A stretch of DNA of 64,000 nucleotides from UBA10677 sp045532295 (GCA_045532295.1 JAZSFP010000011.1:1-64000), one strand, 5' to 3'; numbered from the stretch's first letter, positions 8,566 to 16,656 are shown. Notes: generated by a model not told the origin, from the sequence alone. Numbers and translations: made by a program.

Positions 8566-9186
8566 TTACTTAGAGTACAACTCGATGATAAGTTGCTCGT
8601 TGATGCTAAGGTCAATATCCTCTCTCTTGGGATTGTCGATAATCTTGCCTACGAAGGTCTCGGTATCGAACTCTACCCACTTGGGCATAACGATTTTAGC
8701 ACCGCGGAGTTCCTTGAACAATGCGTTGTCCTTTTTGCTCTCCTTAACTGCAATAACGTCACCAGTCTTAACTTGATAACTGGGGATATCTACTACGTTG
8801 CCGTTAACGGTAATAAGACCGTGGTTAACGATTTGACGGCTTTGCGCACGGCTCGAACCGATACCCATACGGTAAACTACGTTGTCAAGACGCTTTTCGA
8901 TAAGAGCAAGCATATTCTCGCCGGTTACACCGCGCATACGCTCTGCCTCTTCGTAGTATGCTCTGAACTGCTTTTCTAAAAGTCCGTAAGCGCGCTTAAC
9001 CTTCTGCTTTTCACGAAGTTGTACGTTGTACTCAGATGCCTTCTTGCGAGTTACACCGTGCATTCCTGGAGCAACGGGTCTTTTTTCCATAGCGCACTTC
9101 TTGCTTGCGCATCTCTCGCCTTTAAGGAAGAGTTTTGCGCCTTCGCGTCTACAAAGTTTGCAATCTGCATTAGTATATTTTGCCAT
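8566..9186 (-). CDS. rpsD: 30S ribosomal protein S4, zinc-binding type
   Basis: A 206-residue S4 with a four-cysteine zinc site near the N-terminus (Cys9, Cys12, Cys26, Cys31) and the S4 RNA-binding fold in the middle (RLDNVVYRMGIGSSRAQSRQ, VNHGLITVNG). S4 is a primary 16S rRNA binder and also interacts with elongating RNA polymerase. AAGGAG before the ATG supports the start. Here rpsD lies inside the alpha operon between rpsK and rpoA, unlike Bacillus subtilis where it is separate. Confidence 0.98.
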   Translation of the reverse strand: MAKYTNADCKLCRREGAKLFLKGERCASKKCAMEKRPVAPGMHGVTRKKASEYNVQLREKQKVKRAYGLLEKQFRAYYEEAERMRGVTGENMLALIEKRLDNVVYRMGIGSSRAQSRQIVNHGLITVNGNVVDIPSYQVKTGDVIAVKESKKDNALFKELRGAKIVMPKWVEFDTETFVGKIIDNPKREDIDLSINEQLIIELYSK

Positions 9187-9200
9187 TTTCTGTTATCTCC

Positions 9201-9587
9201 TTATACTCTTCTGCGTTTGGGCGGTCTGCATCCGTTGTGGGGGATGGGGGATACGTCGGTAATTGCGGTAACTGCAATGCCTACGGTCTCAAGAGCGCGA
9301 ATAGTGGACTCTCTTCCCGAACCGGGGCCCTTAACGAAAACCTCTACGCTGGAAATACCGTGCTCTTTAGCAACGAGCGCTGCCTTTTCACAAGCCTGTT
9401 GCGCTGCGAAAGGAGTACTCTTTCTCGAACCACGGAAACCAAGAGCGCCTGCACTGCATTGAGAAATTGCATTGCCTTGCTCGTCGGTAAAGGTAATAAG
9501 CGTGTTGTTGAAGGACGCGTGAATATGAAGTTGTCCTTTGTCAACGTTTTTGGTAATTCTCTTTTTAGTAGTCTTTTTAACTGCCAT
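9201..9587 (-). CDS. rpsK: 30S ribosomal protein S11
   Basis: A 128-residue S11 with the conserved core HASFNNTLITFTD, GALGFRGSRKSTPFAAQ and the C-terminal DVSPIPHNGCRPPKRRRV. It forms part of the 30S platform beside the 3' minor domain of 16S rRNA. The length is typical, and the gene is 13 bases from rpsM and 14 from rpsD. Confidence 0.98.
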   Translation of the reverse strand: MAVKKTTKKRITKNVDKGQLHIHASFNNTLITFTDEQGNAISQCSAGALGFRGSRKSTPFAAQQACEKAALVAKEHGISSVEVFVKGPGSGRESTIRALETVGIAVTAITDVSPIPHNGCRPPKRRRV

Positions 9588-9600
9588 AAGTCTCTATCTC

Positions 9601-9972
9601 CTACTTCTTCTTCGAACGGCTAACCGTACGCTTGGGTCCCTTGCGAGTACGAGCGTTCTGCTTAGTGCTCTGTCCACGAACGGGAAGTCCTCTACGATGT
9701 CTGATGCCGCGATAGCAACCGATTTCCATAAGACGCTTGATATTGAGCGCAACTTCACGGTGAAGGTCACCCTCGGTTACGACGTTCTTCTCAATATAAC
9801 TTCTTAATGCGTTTTCCTGCTCTTCGGTGAGGTCCTTAACTCTGATGTCAGGGCTAACACCGGTAGCCTCCAAAATTTTGTTTGCCAGAGGTCTGCCGAT
9901 ACCGTAAATGTAGGTAAGGCCGATTTCGATGCGTTTCTCTCTGGGCAAATCAATACCAGCAATTCTTGCCAT
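9601..9972 (-). CDS. rpsM: 30S ribosomal protein S13
   Basis: A 123-residue S13: MARIAGIDLPREKRIEIGLT start, YIYGIGRPLANKIL, a central helix-turn-helix, and the basic tail RGLPVRGQSTKQNARTRKG that contacts the P-site tRNA. It is preceded by AAGGAG and by an unusually long 213-bp gap from rpmJ that holds several inverted repeats. Confidence 0.98.
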   Translation of the reverse strand: MARIAGIDLPREKRIEIGLTYIYGIGRPLANKILEATGVSPDIRVKDLTEEQENALRSYIEKNVVTEGDLHREVALNIKRLMEIGCYRGIRHRRGLPVRGQSTKQNARTRKGPKRTVSRSKKK

Positions 9973-10185
9973 TAGAATTTTTTCTCCTTAAAAAATTTAA
10001 TAAATTATATATGTCAAGCGAGTCCTCCCTCCGCTCTGGAATGATAGCAAAAGGATTAGTCGCGGTGTTTTTGCGTTTAATCACAAAACGCGCCAAAAGA
10101 CATACCTCGAATTTCGAAGTATTTCTTTAAGCGTAGTCCATTTTTTAAGAGCGTTTGCCCTGTTGTGAGGGCAAACCTTCTCTTA
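9973..10185 (-). promoter_or_regulatory. Structured intercistronic region between rpmJ and rpsM
   Basis: No gene is seen. Inverted repeats include GTTTGCCCT/AGGGCAAAC (10153-10176), a near-perfect 10-bp pair centred at about 10112 (10102-10122) and GCGTTT/AAACGC (10073-10091). None is followed by a T-run on the minus strand, so they are not obvious terminators. A folded element controlling rpsM-rpsK-rpsD-rpoA-rplQ expression, or an mRNA processing site, is a reasonable inference. Confidence 0.4.
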
Positions 10186-10302
10186 TTAGCCTTGTCTTTG
10201 TTTATGGTTAGGATACTTGGAGCAAATAACCATTACTTTGCCGTGACGCTTGATAACTTTACATTTATCGCACATAGGCTTTACAGATGCTCTTACTTTC
10301 AT
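10186..10302 (-). CDS. rpmJ: 50S ribosomal protein L36, zinc type
   Basis: A 38-residue frame beginning MKVRASVKPMCDKCKVIKRH and ending with ICSKYPNHKQRQG. The zinc ligands Cys11, Cys14, Cys27 and His33 are all present, so this is the zinc-containing (C+) form. AAAGGAG-type sequence before the ATG supports the start. It is 11 bases from infA, the usual order infA-rpmJ-rpsM. Confidence 0.97.
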   Translation of the reverse strand: MKVRASVKPMCDKCKVIKRHGKVMVICSKYPNHKQRQG

Positions 10303-10313
10303 TTTGTTCTCCT

Positions 10314-10535
10314 TTAATTCTTGTTTCTGTAAGTGATACGACCTTTCGTAATGTCGTAAGGTGACATTTCAATTTTTACCGTATCTCCTTCCAAAATCTT
10401 AATGTAGTGCATTCTTATTTTACCTGAAATGGTGCAGGTAACGATGTGACCGTTCGAAAGTTGAACTTTGAACATCGCGTTGCGCAAGCACTCGATGACG
10501 GTGCCTTCTGCTTCGATATTATCGTCTTTGGGCAT
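10314..10535 (-). CDS. infA: Translation initiation factor IF-1
   Basis: A 73-residue OB-fold protein with the IF-1 signature (EAEGTVIECLRNAMFKVQL, SGKIRMHYIKILEGDTV and SPYDITKGRITYRNK). IF-1 occupies the 30S A site during initiation. It is normal in length and sits between the KOW-domain gene and rpmJ. Confidence 0.98.
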   Translation of the reverse strand: MPKDDNIEAEGTVIECLRNAMFKVQLSNGHIVTCTISGKIRMHYIKILEGDTVKIEMSPYDITKGRITYRNKN

Positions 10536-10550
10536 AAGTCCTCCAAAAAA

Positions 10551-10775
10551 TTATATCTTACAAATTTTTCTAATCTCGCTGTCGGTAAGCACTTCGGGGA
10601 TTTGTACTTTCGCAATCTCCTCGATATGCTTTCTTCTCTTTTGCTTAGGGTTATCGAGTTTTCTGTACTCGCCGTCCACAAGCAAAACGAAGTCTTCACT
10701 TACCGTCGCTACGACTAAATATACTCTGCCAAGGTCGTGACCTTTCAAACTTTTTACAATTAAACTTTCTTTCAA
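10551..10775 (-). CDS. KOW-domain RNA-binding protein (L14E-like)
   Basis: A 74-residue basic protein with one KOW-like motif (KGHDLGRVYLVVATVSEDFVL, then DGEYRKLDNPKQKRRKH). Proteins of this kind lie between map and infA in many Clostridia and are annotated as KOW or L14E-like RNA-binding proteins. The TTG at 10775 is preferred as start: AAGGTGAG sits nine bases upstream, and the promoter at 10805-10834 would start RNA at about 10798, so the other upstream TTG codons (10799, 10793) lie at or beyond the 5' end. Its role in translation is inferred from context only. Confidence 0.8.
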   Translation of the reverse strand: MKESLIVKSLKGHDLGRVYLVVATVSEDFVLLVDGEYRKLDNPKQKRRKHIEEIAKVQIPEVLTDSEIRKICKI

Positions 10776-10804
10776 AGCCTTCTCACCTTGCAACCGCAAA
10801 TATA

Positions 10805-10834
10805 ATTATACCACATTTCAACAGGGTTTGTAAA
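10805..10834 (-). promoter_or_regulatory. Internal promoter of the ribosomal operon (before the KOW gene)
   Basis: Minus strand: TTTACA (10829-10834), an 18-bp spacer and TATAAT (10805-10810) preceded by TGG, an extended -10. It would give a separate transcript for KOW-infA-rpmJ-rpsM-rpsK-rpsD-rpoA-rplQ. Confidence 0.7.
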
Positions 10835-10839
10835 CTGTT

Positions 10840-11589
10840 TTAAAGGGTTAAAATCTCAGGTTCGCCATTATTTCTTATTAAAATTGTGTTTTCATAGTGC
10901 GCAGAGGGCTTTCCGTCCGCCGTTCTGCAAGTCCAACCGTCCCCACGGTCGATAATTACTCTGAAGTCGCCCATATTTACCATAGGCTCTACCGCGAGCG
11001 TATATCCCGCTTTGAGCATAACGCCTTGACCGGGAGTTCCGAAGTTAGGAACGTTGGGGTCTTCGTGTACTCTTCTACCTATTCCGTGTCCCGTCATAGC
11101 GCGTACTACCGAGTAGCCGTTCTTTTCTACGTGGCTTTGGATTGCGTAGGAGAGGTCGCCAAGTCTTCTGCCTGCTTTTGCTTGTTTAATTCCTTCAAAG
11201 AAACTCTCGCGAGTAACGTCAATCAGTCTTTGCTTTTCAGCGGATATTTGACCGACTGCAAAAGTTCTTGCCGCGTCTCCGTTTAAGCCGCCAAACGCTG
11301 CTCCAACGTCGATGCTGACTATCTCACCTTCAACGAGTTTTCTATCCGAGGGAATTCCGTGAACGACCACGTCGTCGATGGATATGCAAGCGGACGCGGG
11401 GAAACCGTAAAGATGCTTAAAATTTGGAGTGCAACCTTGCGCGCGGATATAACTTTCGATAATTTCGTCAAGTTCACCCGTCGTTACGCCCGGCTTTATA
11501 TACTCCTCTATCATCTTGAGAGTATCGCCCGTTACCTTGCACGCTCGACGCATTTTTACAAGGTCGTTCTCGCTTTTTACGGTAATCAT
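10840..11589 (-). CDS. map: Methionine aminopeptidase, type I
   Basis: A 249-residue type I enzyme that removes N-terminal Met from new proteins. The metal ligands are visible: Asp in SIDVGAAFGG, Asp in NGDAARTF, His in MTGHGIGRRVHEDP, Glu in AVEPMV and Glu in YENTILI; the substrate His is in VVHGIP. It lacks the N-terminal zinc extension of some family members. Its start overlaps the stop of adk by one base, the usual secY-adk-map arrangement. Confidence 0.97.
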   Translation of the reverse strand: MITVKSENDLVKMRRACKVTGDTLKMIEEYIKPGVTTGELDEIIESYIRAQGCTPNFKHLYGFPASACISIDDVVVHGIPSDRKLVEGEIVSIDVGAAFGGLNGDAARTFAVGQISAEKQRLIDVTRESFFEGIKQAKAGRRLGDLSYAIQSHVEKNGYSVVRAMTGHGIGRRVHEDPNVPNFGTPGQGVMLKAGYTLAVEPMVNMGDFRVIIDRGDGWTCRTADGKPSAHYENTILIRNNGEPEILTL

Positions 11590-12209
11590 TATTTACCTAA
11601 CGCCTCCGTAATTTGAGCAAAAACTTCTTCGATTTTTTTCATACCGTCTACGCTTACGAGTTTACCCTGCTTTTCGTAATATTCAATAAGCGGAGCAGTT
11701 TGAGCGGTATAAACGGCAAGTCTTTCGTTAACCGTTTCGGGCTTGTCGTCAGCGCGATGAATAAGGGGCGCGCCACACTTGTCGCACACTTCGCCCTTCT
11801 TCGTCGTGATATGATAACTTTCACCACACTTACTGCAAACTCTTCTTCCGCAAAGTCTATCGGAAAGAGCAGAAAGTTCTACGTCAATGTTGATTACGGT
11901 ACCAACGGTAGTGATTTTGTCAAGCGCCTCTGCTTGAGCAAGGTTTCTGGGAAAGCCGTCAAGAAGATATCCGTTCTTTGCGTCCTCTTCTAAAAGACGA
12001 AGACGAACGATTTCTACCGTAACTTCGTCGGGAACGAGTTGACCTTTGTCGATATACGATTTTGCAATCACGCCGATGGGGGTCTGCTCTTTGATATTCT
12101 TTCTAAAAATATCGCCCGTCGAAATATGAGGGATATCGTACTTCTCAGCAATTCTTACCGCTTGAGTACCTTTGCCTGCGCCGGGAGCGCCTAATAAAAT
12201 CAGGTTCAT
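11589..12209 (-). CDS. adk: Adenylate kinase with zinc lid
   Basis: A 206-residue long-form adenylate kinase (ATP + AMP = 2 ADP). The P-loop GAPGAGKGTQ is at residues 7-16, the AMP site includes STGDIFR, and DGFPRN is in the core. The lid carries four cysteines (125, 128, 142, 145), the structural zinc site common in Gram-positive enzymes. Translation looks coupled to map by the one-base overlap. Confidence 0.98.
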   Translation of the reverse strand: MNLILLGAPGAGKGTQAVRIAEKYDIPHISTGDIFRKNIKEQTPIGVIAKSYIDKGQLVPDEVTVEIVRLRLLEEDAKNGYLLDGFPRNLAQAEALDKITTVGTVINIDVELSALSDRLCGRRVCSKCGESYHITTKKGEVCDKCGAPLIHRADDKPETVNERLAVYTAQTAPLIEYYEKQGKLVSVDGMKKIEEVFAQITEALGK

Positions 12210-12221
12210 TTTTCTACCTCT

Positions 12222-12485
12222 TTATTTTGTAGGATTAGTATCTATATACTCTTCGTCTATAACGCGAACTTTAGAAATAGACAGGGCGGTTAATTCACCG
12301 TTACCCCTAACTATCGTAGCCGTACCGCTCACGATTGCAATCATAACGCCGTAGCCTTTTTGTGCTTTTGCCCACAAAGGACTACTAACACCCGCTCCGG
12401 CAATCTCTTGCTTTTTAGAATAATCCTTATCGTTAGGATTATACGCAGGGTATGGAGTATCGTTAAATTCAACGCGAATTTTCAT
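12222..12485 (-). CDS. Hypothetical protein between secY and adk
   Basis: An 87-residue soluble protein I do not recognise. It has an N-terminal strand (MKIRVEFNDTPYP), an Asn/Asp/Lys-rich stretch, a hydrophobic centre (GYGVMIAIVSGTATIV) and an acidic tail. There is no signal peptide or Cys motif. A GAGG ribosome binding site precedes the ATG, and the frame is in line with its neighbours. Its position inside the normally invariant secY-adk pair is the only clue; a translation- or secretion-linked role would be a guess. Confidence 0.65.
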   Translation of the reverse strand: MKIRVEFNDTPYPAYNPNDKDYSKKQEIAGAGVSSPLWAKAQKGYGVMIAIVSGTATIVRGNGELTALSISKVRVIDEEYIDTNPTK

Positions 12486-12634
12486 AAAAAATCCTCACTT
12501 TTTTGAAGAAAATTACTTTCCTTTTTGCGCAACGCAACCGCGAGCAAGGTTTTAAGCCTTAATCGCGGTGCGAAACGATAATTTTGTACTATAACCGTTT
12601 TGGTAGCGCGAGCAATATTTGCTACTGCTCTCGA
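12486..12634 (-). promoter_or_regulatory. Structured gap after secY
   Basis: 149 bases without a gene hold a long stem-loop (CCGCGA and TCGCGG arms with an inner AAGG/CCTT pair, about 12537-12568) and a second weaker inverted repeat nearer secY. On the minus strand there is no long T-run after the main stem, so partial termination or RNA processing downstream of secY is possible but not shown. Confidence 0.35.
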
Positions 12635-13939
12635 CTACTTCAAAAAGCCCTTATAATGCTTCATCATCAACTGGCTCTCGAGTTGCTTATCGAATTCAAG
12701 AGCGACGGATACTACGATGAGCATACCGGTAGCGCTTAACGAGTTAACGAGCGTTGCGTTGGAAAGAACCAACGAGAAGATAAGAGAGGGTACGATTGCA
12801 ATAAATGCAAGGTAGATTGCGCCGAAAAGCGTAATTCTCTTACTAATCTTAACGAGGTACTCGTAAGTGGGCTTACCAGGTCTAATTCCGGGAATAAATC
12901 CGCCTTGTTGTTGAATAGTTCTTGCCACTTCTTCAGGATTAAACTGAATTTGCGCGTAGAAATAACAGAAGAACAAAATCAAGAGGCCTACGAGGACGCT
13001 GTAAATGGGGCTGTTTACGCCAAGCCACTCTACCCACCAAGCGTAGAAATCACTTTCGGGCCAGAACATCTGAGCGATGAGTTGGGGGAAGGTGATAATC
13101 GCGTTAGCGAAGATGATGGGAAGAACACCGCTTGCATTAACCTTGAGAGGAATATGCGTGCTTTGTCCGCCGTACTGCTTTCTGCCTTTGATTTGCTTTG
13201 CGTACTGGATAGGAATCTTACGCTCAGCAAGGTCAACGAAGACGATTAAGCCGAACACGATTACTACCATAAGCGCAAAACCGAGGAGTTCCCAAATAGC
13301 GAACTCGTCGCCACCGAAAGCCTTGGTGAAGGATTCGATGATTGCAAGACCTGCGCTCGAAAGGATACCTACGAAGATAAGGAGGGAAATACCGTTACCG
13401 ATACCTTTTTCGGTGATGCGCTCACCAAGCCAGAGGGTGAACATAGAACCTGCGATAAGCATTACTGCTACGAAGATACCTACGACCCAAGTCTCAGCCA
13501 AGAAACCGCTGAAGATAGAGGTTTCAAGTCCGCCCGAGTTAGCCCAACTGATGGTGATTGCGGTTGCCTGCGCGATTGCGAGGGCAAGAGCAATAAATCT
13601 CGTTACTTTGTTTATTTTCTTTCTGCCTTCTGCGCCTTGCTTGCTTAATCTTTCAAGGGCAGGGATCGCTACTGTTAAAAGTTGAATTATAATCGAAGCG
13701 TTAATGTAAGGGGAAATGCCTATTGCCAAGAACGCACCGTTAGCAAGCGCGCCACCGGTAATAGAGGACAGAAGGGTAAGGAGAGTATCATCTCCACCTA
13801 CGCTTGCGCCAACGACCGCGCTGATTCCCGGAACGGGCAACCAACATCCGATACGGTATATGAAGAGCAAGCCAATAGTGATGAGCAATTTATCTCTCAC
13901 TTCTTTGTTCTTAAAAGCATTTACCAACGTCTGAAACAT
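12635..13939 (-). CDS. secY: Preprotein translocase subunit SecY
   Basis: A 434-residue, ten-helix channel subunit of the Sec translocon in the cytoplasmic membrane. Visible landmarks are the N-terminal LLFIYRIGCWLPVPGI, the plug and pore region after GDDTLLTL, ISPYINASIIIQLL, the FVDLAERKIPIQYAKQ loop, and the cytoplasmic PGIRPGKPTYEYL region that contacts SecA and the ribosome. Its start overlaps the rplO stop by one base. It would export the signal-peptide proteins elsewhere in this window. Confidence 0.98.
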   Translation of the reverse strand: MFQTLVNAFKNKEVRDKLLITIGLLFIYRIGCWLPVPGISAVVGASVGGDDTLLTLLSSITGGALANGAFLAIGISPYINASIIIQLLTVAIPALERLSKQGAEGRKKINKVTRFIALALAIAQATAITISWANSGGLETSIFSGFLAETWVVGIFVAVMLIAGSMFTLWLGERITEKGIGNGISLLIFVGILSSAGLAIIESFTKAFGGDEFAIWELLGFALMVVIVFGLIVFVDLAERKIPIQYAKQIKGRKQYGGQSTHIPLKVNASGVLPIIFANAIITFPQLIAQMFWPESDFYAWWVEWLGVNSPIYSVLVGLLILFFCYFYAQIQFNPEEVARTIQQQGGFIPGIRPGKPTYEYLVKISKRITLFGAIYLAFIAIVPSLIFSLVLSNATLVNSLSATGMLIVVSVALEFDKQLESQLMMKHYKGFLK

Positions 13940-14385
13940 TATTCCACCTCTACTTTGCCACCGATTTTCTCGATTTTTTCAATAGCCGATTTAGTAAACT
14001 TAGCCGCTTTTACGGTAAGTTTCTTAGTGAGTTCACCGTCACCGAGAACCTTTAAGCCGTAAGGCTCAATCTTAGCGATTACGCCAGACTTATAAAGGAT
14101 TTCTGCGGTTACTACGTCACCGTCTTCAAAGCACTTCTCAAGCGTGCTTACGTTGATGGTGGTGTATACTTTCTTCCAAGCGTTATCAAACCCGGTCTTG
14201 GGCAAACGACGAGCAAGGGGCATCTGGCCACCTTCAAAGCCTACGCGTACGCCACCGCCACTACGAGCCCATTGACCCTTGTGACCTTTACCACTGGTTT
14301 TGCCAAGGCCACTACCGATACCGCGACCAAGACGCTTTGCTGCTACTCTCGAATTGGGAGCAGGACTTAATTCGTGAATATTCAT
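13939..14385 (-). CDS. rplO: 50S ribosomal protein L15
   Basis: A 148-residue L15: MNIHELSPAPNSR start, the basic Gly-rich arm RLGRGIGSGLGKTSGKGHKG that penetrates 23S rRNA, GFEGGQMPLARRLPKTGF, and a globular C-terminal domain. Length is normal. It directly precedes secY with a one-base overlap, coupling the two. Confidence 0.98.
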   Translation of the reverse strand: MNIHELSPAPNSRVAAKRLGRGIGSGLGKTSGKGHKGQWARSGGGVRVGFEGGQMPLARRLPKTGFDNAWKKVYTTINVSTLEKCFEDGDVVTAEILYKSGVIAKIEPYGLKVLGDGELTKKLTVKAAKFTKSAIEKIEKIGGKVEVE

Positions 14386-14388
14386 AAG

Positions 14389-14574
14389 TTATGCCTCCAC
14401 TTTTTCGACCTTAACGAGGTGCTTTACAACGAAAATCATACCTCTAACTACTTCGTTGTCCTCACGAACTACGCTCGAGCCGATTTTCTTAAGTCCTAAA
14501 GCCTGTACGGTCTTTTTCTGCTTGTCTAAGCACGAAATGGTGCTCTTTACAAGTGTAATCTTAATTTTTTCCAT
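14389..14574 (-). CDS. rpmD: 50S ribosomal protein L30
   Basis: A 61-residue bacterial-length L30 with KITLVKSTISC, QALGLKKIGSSVV and the closing GMIFVVKHLVKVE. It lies three bases before rplO and seven after rpsE in the standard spc order. Confidence 0.97.
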   Translation of the reverse strand: MEKIKITLVKSTISCLDKQKKTVQALGLKKIGSSVVREDNEVVRGMIFVVKHLVKVEKVEA

Positions 14575-14581
14575 AAGTCAC

Positions 14582-15094
14582 CTACCCTAAAATCTCTTCT
14601 ACGGTCTTACCTCTGAGGGCTGCAACTTGCTCGGGCGTGCGGAGAGATTTAAGTCCCTCGAGCGTTGCCTTTACACAGTTGATGGGGTTACGCGAACCGT
14701 AAGCCTTCGTGGTGATGTTCTTGATGCCTGCAAGTTCTACTACCGCACGAACCGAACTTCCTGCGATAACTCCGGTACCTTCGGGAGCAGGACGAAGTAA
14801 TACGTTGCTCTTTCCGAAAACGCCGATGGTTTCGTGAGGAATAGTGTGGTCTGCAAGAGCAATTTTAACGAGGTTTCTCTTTGCAAGCAATTCTGCCTTC
14901 TTGATTGCCTCGGGAACTTCTGCAGCCTTCGCTGCGCCGATTCCTACGCTACCTTTGCCGTCACCCACAACGATGAGTGCGGAAAAGCGCATATTTCTAC
15001 CACCCTTAACGGTCTTAGAAATTCTGTTGACGCCAACAAGTTTACTGGTTAAGCCGTCATCGGGCTTAAGTTCTTCACGTTCTCTTCTTGCCAT
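14582..15094 (-). CDS. rpsE: 30S ribosomal protein S5
   Basis: A 170-residue S5. The N-terminal dsRNA-binding-like domain carries RISKTVKGGRNMRFSALIVV, VGIGAAKAAEVPEAIKKA and the C-terminal half LRPAPEGTGVIAGSSVRAV, then GSRNPINCVKATLEGL. S5 shapes the decoding fidelity region with S4. AAGGAGG-type sequence before the ATG supports the start. Confidence 0.98.
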   Translation of the reverse strand: MARREREELKPDDGLTSKLVGVNRISKTVKGGRNMRFSALIVVGDGKGSVGIGAAKAAEVPEAIKKAELLAKRNLVKIALADHTIPHETIGVFGKSNVLLRPAPEGTGVIAGSSVRAVVELAGIKNITTKAYGSRNPINCVKATLEGLKSLRTPEQVAALRGKTVEEILG

Positions 15095-15105
15095 AATAAC
15101 CTCCG

Positions 15106-15468
15106 TTAAAATTTAAGTCCGGCTTCTCTTGCAGCGTCTGCAAGCGCCTTAACGCGACCCGTGTAGAGATAGCCACCTCTGTCGAATACGACTGCGGTGA
15201 TGCCAGCCTCAAGAGCCTTCTTGGCTACGTCTTTACCAACTGCAATAGCGGCTTCCGTCTTGGTTAAACCCTCAACGTTCATACCCTTTGCGATGGTGGA
15301 AGAAGATACCAACGTGTTGCCTTTTACGTCGTCAATGATTTGCGCGTAAATATGGTTAGTAGAACGGTACACGTTAAGACGGGGGCATTCTGCCGTACCC
15401 GAAATCTTATTGCGTACGCGGAGATGTCTTTTTGCGCGAATTGCGTTCTTATTCTCTTTATTAATCAT
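15106..15468 (-). CDS. rplR: 50S ribosomal protein L18
   Basis: A 120-residue L18, the 5S rRNA binder. The basic N-terminal arm RAKRHLRVRNKISGT is followed by PRLNVYRSTNHIYAQIIDD, AKKALEAGITAVVFDRGGY and GRVKALADAAREAGLKF. Normal length and position between rplF and rpsE. Confidence 0.98.
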   Translation of the reverse strand: MINKENKNAIRAKRHLRVRNKISGTAECPRLNVYRSTNHIYAQIIDDVKGNTLVSSSTIAKGMNVEGLTKTEAAIAVGKDVAKKALEAGITAVVFDRGGYLYTGRVKALADAAREAGLKF

Positions 15469-15480
15469 AGTCTACTCTCC

Positions 15481-16023
15481 TTACTTACCTGCCGTCTTGC
15501 CTTCTTTTCTTACTACTACTTCATCCGAATAGTGGATGCCGTATGCGTGGTAAGGCTCAACGGGACGCTTTGAACGAATGGTTGCTGCTATTTGACCTAC
15601 TTGCTCTTTGGACGCGCCGGTAACTACTACCGTGTTTGCATCGGGGCAAGTAATGGTAATTCCCTCGGGTGCAAGCACCTCAACGATATGGGAAAGACCA
15701 AGGTTCATAGTGAGTTTGTTGCCTGCTACGGATACCTTGAAACCTACGCCGTTAACTACGAGGGTCTTACTGAAAGGAGTAACGACACCCTTAATCATAT
15801 TAGCGATAAGCATACGGTAAAGACCGTGCATAGACTTGCTATCTTTGTTATCGTTAGCGCGGGTAACAACTACTTCGCTTGCAGAAATCTCAACGGCAAT
15901 GTTGCTGTTTGCGATTTTCTGGGAAAGAGTTGCCTTAGGTCCCTTAACGGTAACGACGCTATCTTTGTACTCGACGGTAACACCGGCGGGGATTGCTATG
16001 GGTAATCTACCAATTCTCGACAT
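15481..16023 (-). CDS. rplF: 50S ribosomal protein L6
   Basis: A 180-residue L6 made of two tandem alpha/beta repeats. MSRIGRLPIAIPAGVTV starts the first, and GFKVSVAGNKLTMNLGLSH, KRPVEPYHAYGIHYSDE and a basic tail (VRKEGKTAGK) end the second. It sits at the base of the GTPase-associated region. Normal length. Confidence 0.98.
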   Translation of the reverse strand: MSRIGRLPIAIPAGVTVEYKDSVVTVKGPKATLSQKIANSNIAVEISASEVVVTRANDNKDSKSMHGLYRMLIANMIKGVVTPFSKTLVVNGVGFKVSVAGNKLTMNLGLSHIVEVLAPEGITITCPDANTVVVTGASKEQVGQIAATIRSKRPVEPYHAYGIHYSDEVVVRKEGKTAGK

Positions 16024-16035
16024 AACTACCTCCTA

Positions 16036-16434
16036 TTACCATACGTAAGCGAGTACTTCGCCACCGATCTTCTCTTTTCTTGCTACCTTGTCAGTCATAA
16101 CACCCTTAGAGGTAGAAATGATTGCAATACCAAGGCCACCAAGAACTTGGGGAAGTTTGTCGTAACCGCAGTAAACGCGGAGACCAGGTTTGGAAATACG
16201 CTTAAGGTTGGTGATAACCTTCTCGTTCTTCTTGCCGTACTTAAGGGTAATAACGATATCGCTCTTGCCCTCGTTTTCTACGACTTCTGCGCTCTTTACA
16301 AAGCCTTCGTCAACTAAAATGTCAACGATAGCCTTCTTCATCTTGGAAGTAGGAACGCTTACGGTTTCGTGCTTTGCGGTCAAAGCATTTCTAATTCTTG
16401 TTAATAAATCTGCAATGGGATCTGTAACTACCAT
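16036..16434 (-). CDS. rpsH: 30S ribosomal protein S8
   Basis: A 132-residue S8 with DPIADLLTRIRNALTAKH, the SKMKKAIVDIL helix and the C-terminal GIAIISTSKGVMTDKVAR motif that binds 16S helix 21. S8 is the spc-operon autoregulator in E. coli; no equivalent target site was identified here. Confidence 0.98.
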   Translation of the reverse strand: MVVTDPIADLLTRIRNALTAKHETVSVPTSKMKKAIVDILVDEGFVKSAEVVENEGKSDIVITLKYGKKNEKVITNLKRISKPGLRVYCGYDKLPQVLGGLGIAIISTSKGVMTDKVARKEKIGGEVLAYVW

Positions 16435-16447
16435 AATAAGCCTCCTA

Positions 16448-16633
16448 TTACCAACTCGACTTCTTTACGCCGGGAATTTCCCCTTTGTAAGCCAATTCTC
16501 TAAAGCAAACACGGCAAATTCCGTACTTGCGAAGTACAGCGTGAGGGCGTCCACAGATGGAGCAACGGGTGTACTCACGAGTGGAGAACTTTTGCGCTCT
16601 TTGCTGTTTGTTAATCATTGCTTTCTTAGCCAT
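16448..16633 (-). CDS. rpsZ: 30S ribosomal protein S14 type Z
   Basis: A 61-residue zinc-type S14. Cys24, Cys27, Cys40 and Cys43 form the zinc site (RCSICGRPHAVLRKYGICRVC), and the C-terminal GEIPGVKKSSW is diagnostic. No zinc-independent copy is in this window. Position between rplE and rpsH is standard for Bacillota. Confidence 0.98.
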   Translation of the reverse strand: MAKKAMINKQQRAQKFSTREYTRCSICGRPHAVLRKYGICRVCFRELAYKGEIPGVKKSSW

Positions 16634-16656
16634 TTGAAATTATCTCCTTTTCCCTG

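Noticed and set aside
9985..10015. TTGACATATATAAT before rpsM as a promoter
   Set aside because: The TATAAT is only two bases after TTGACA, so the two cannot serve as -35 and -10 of one promoter, and no other good pairing was found.
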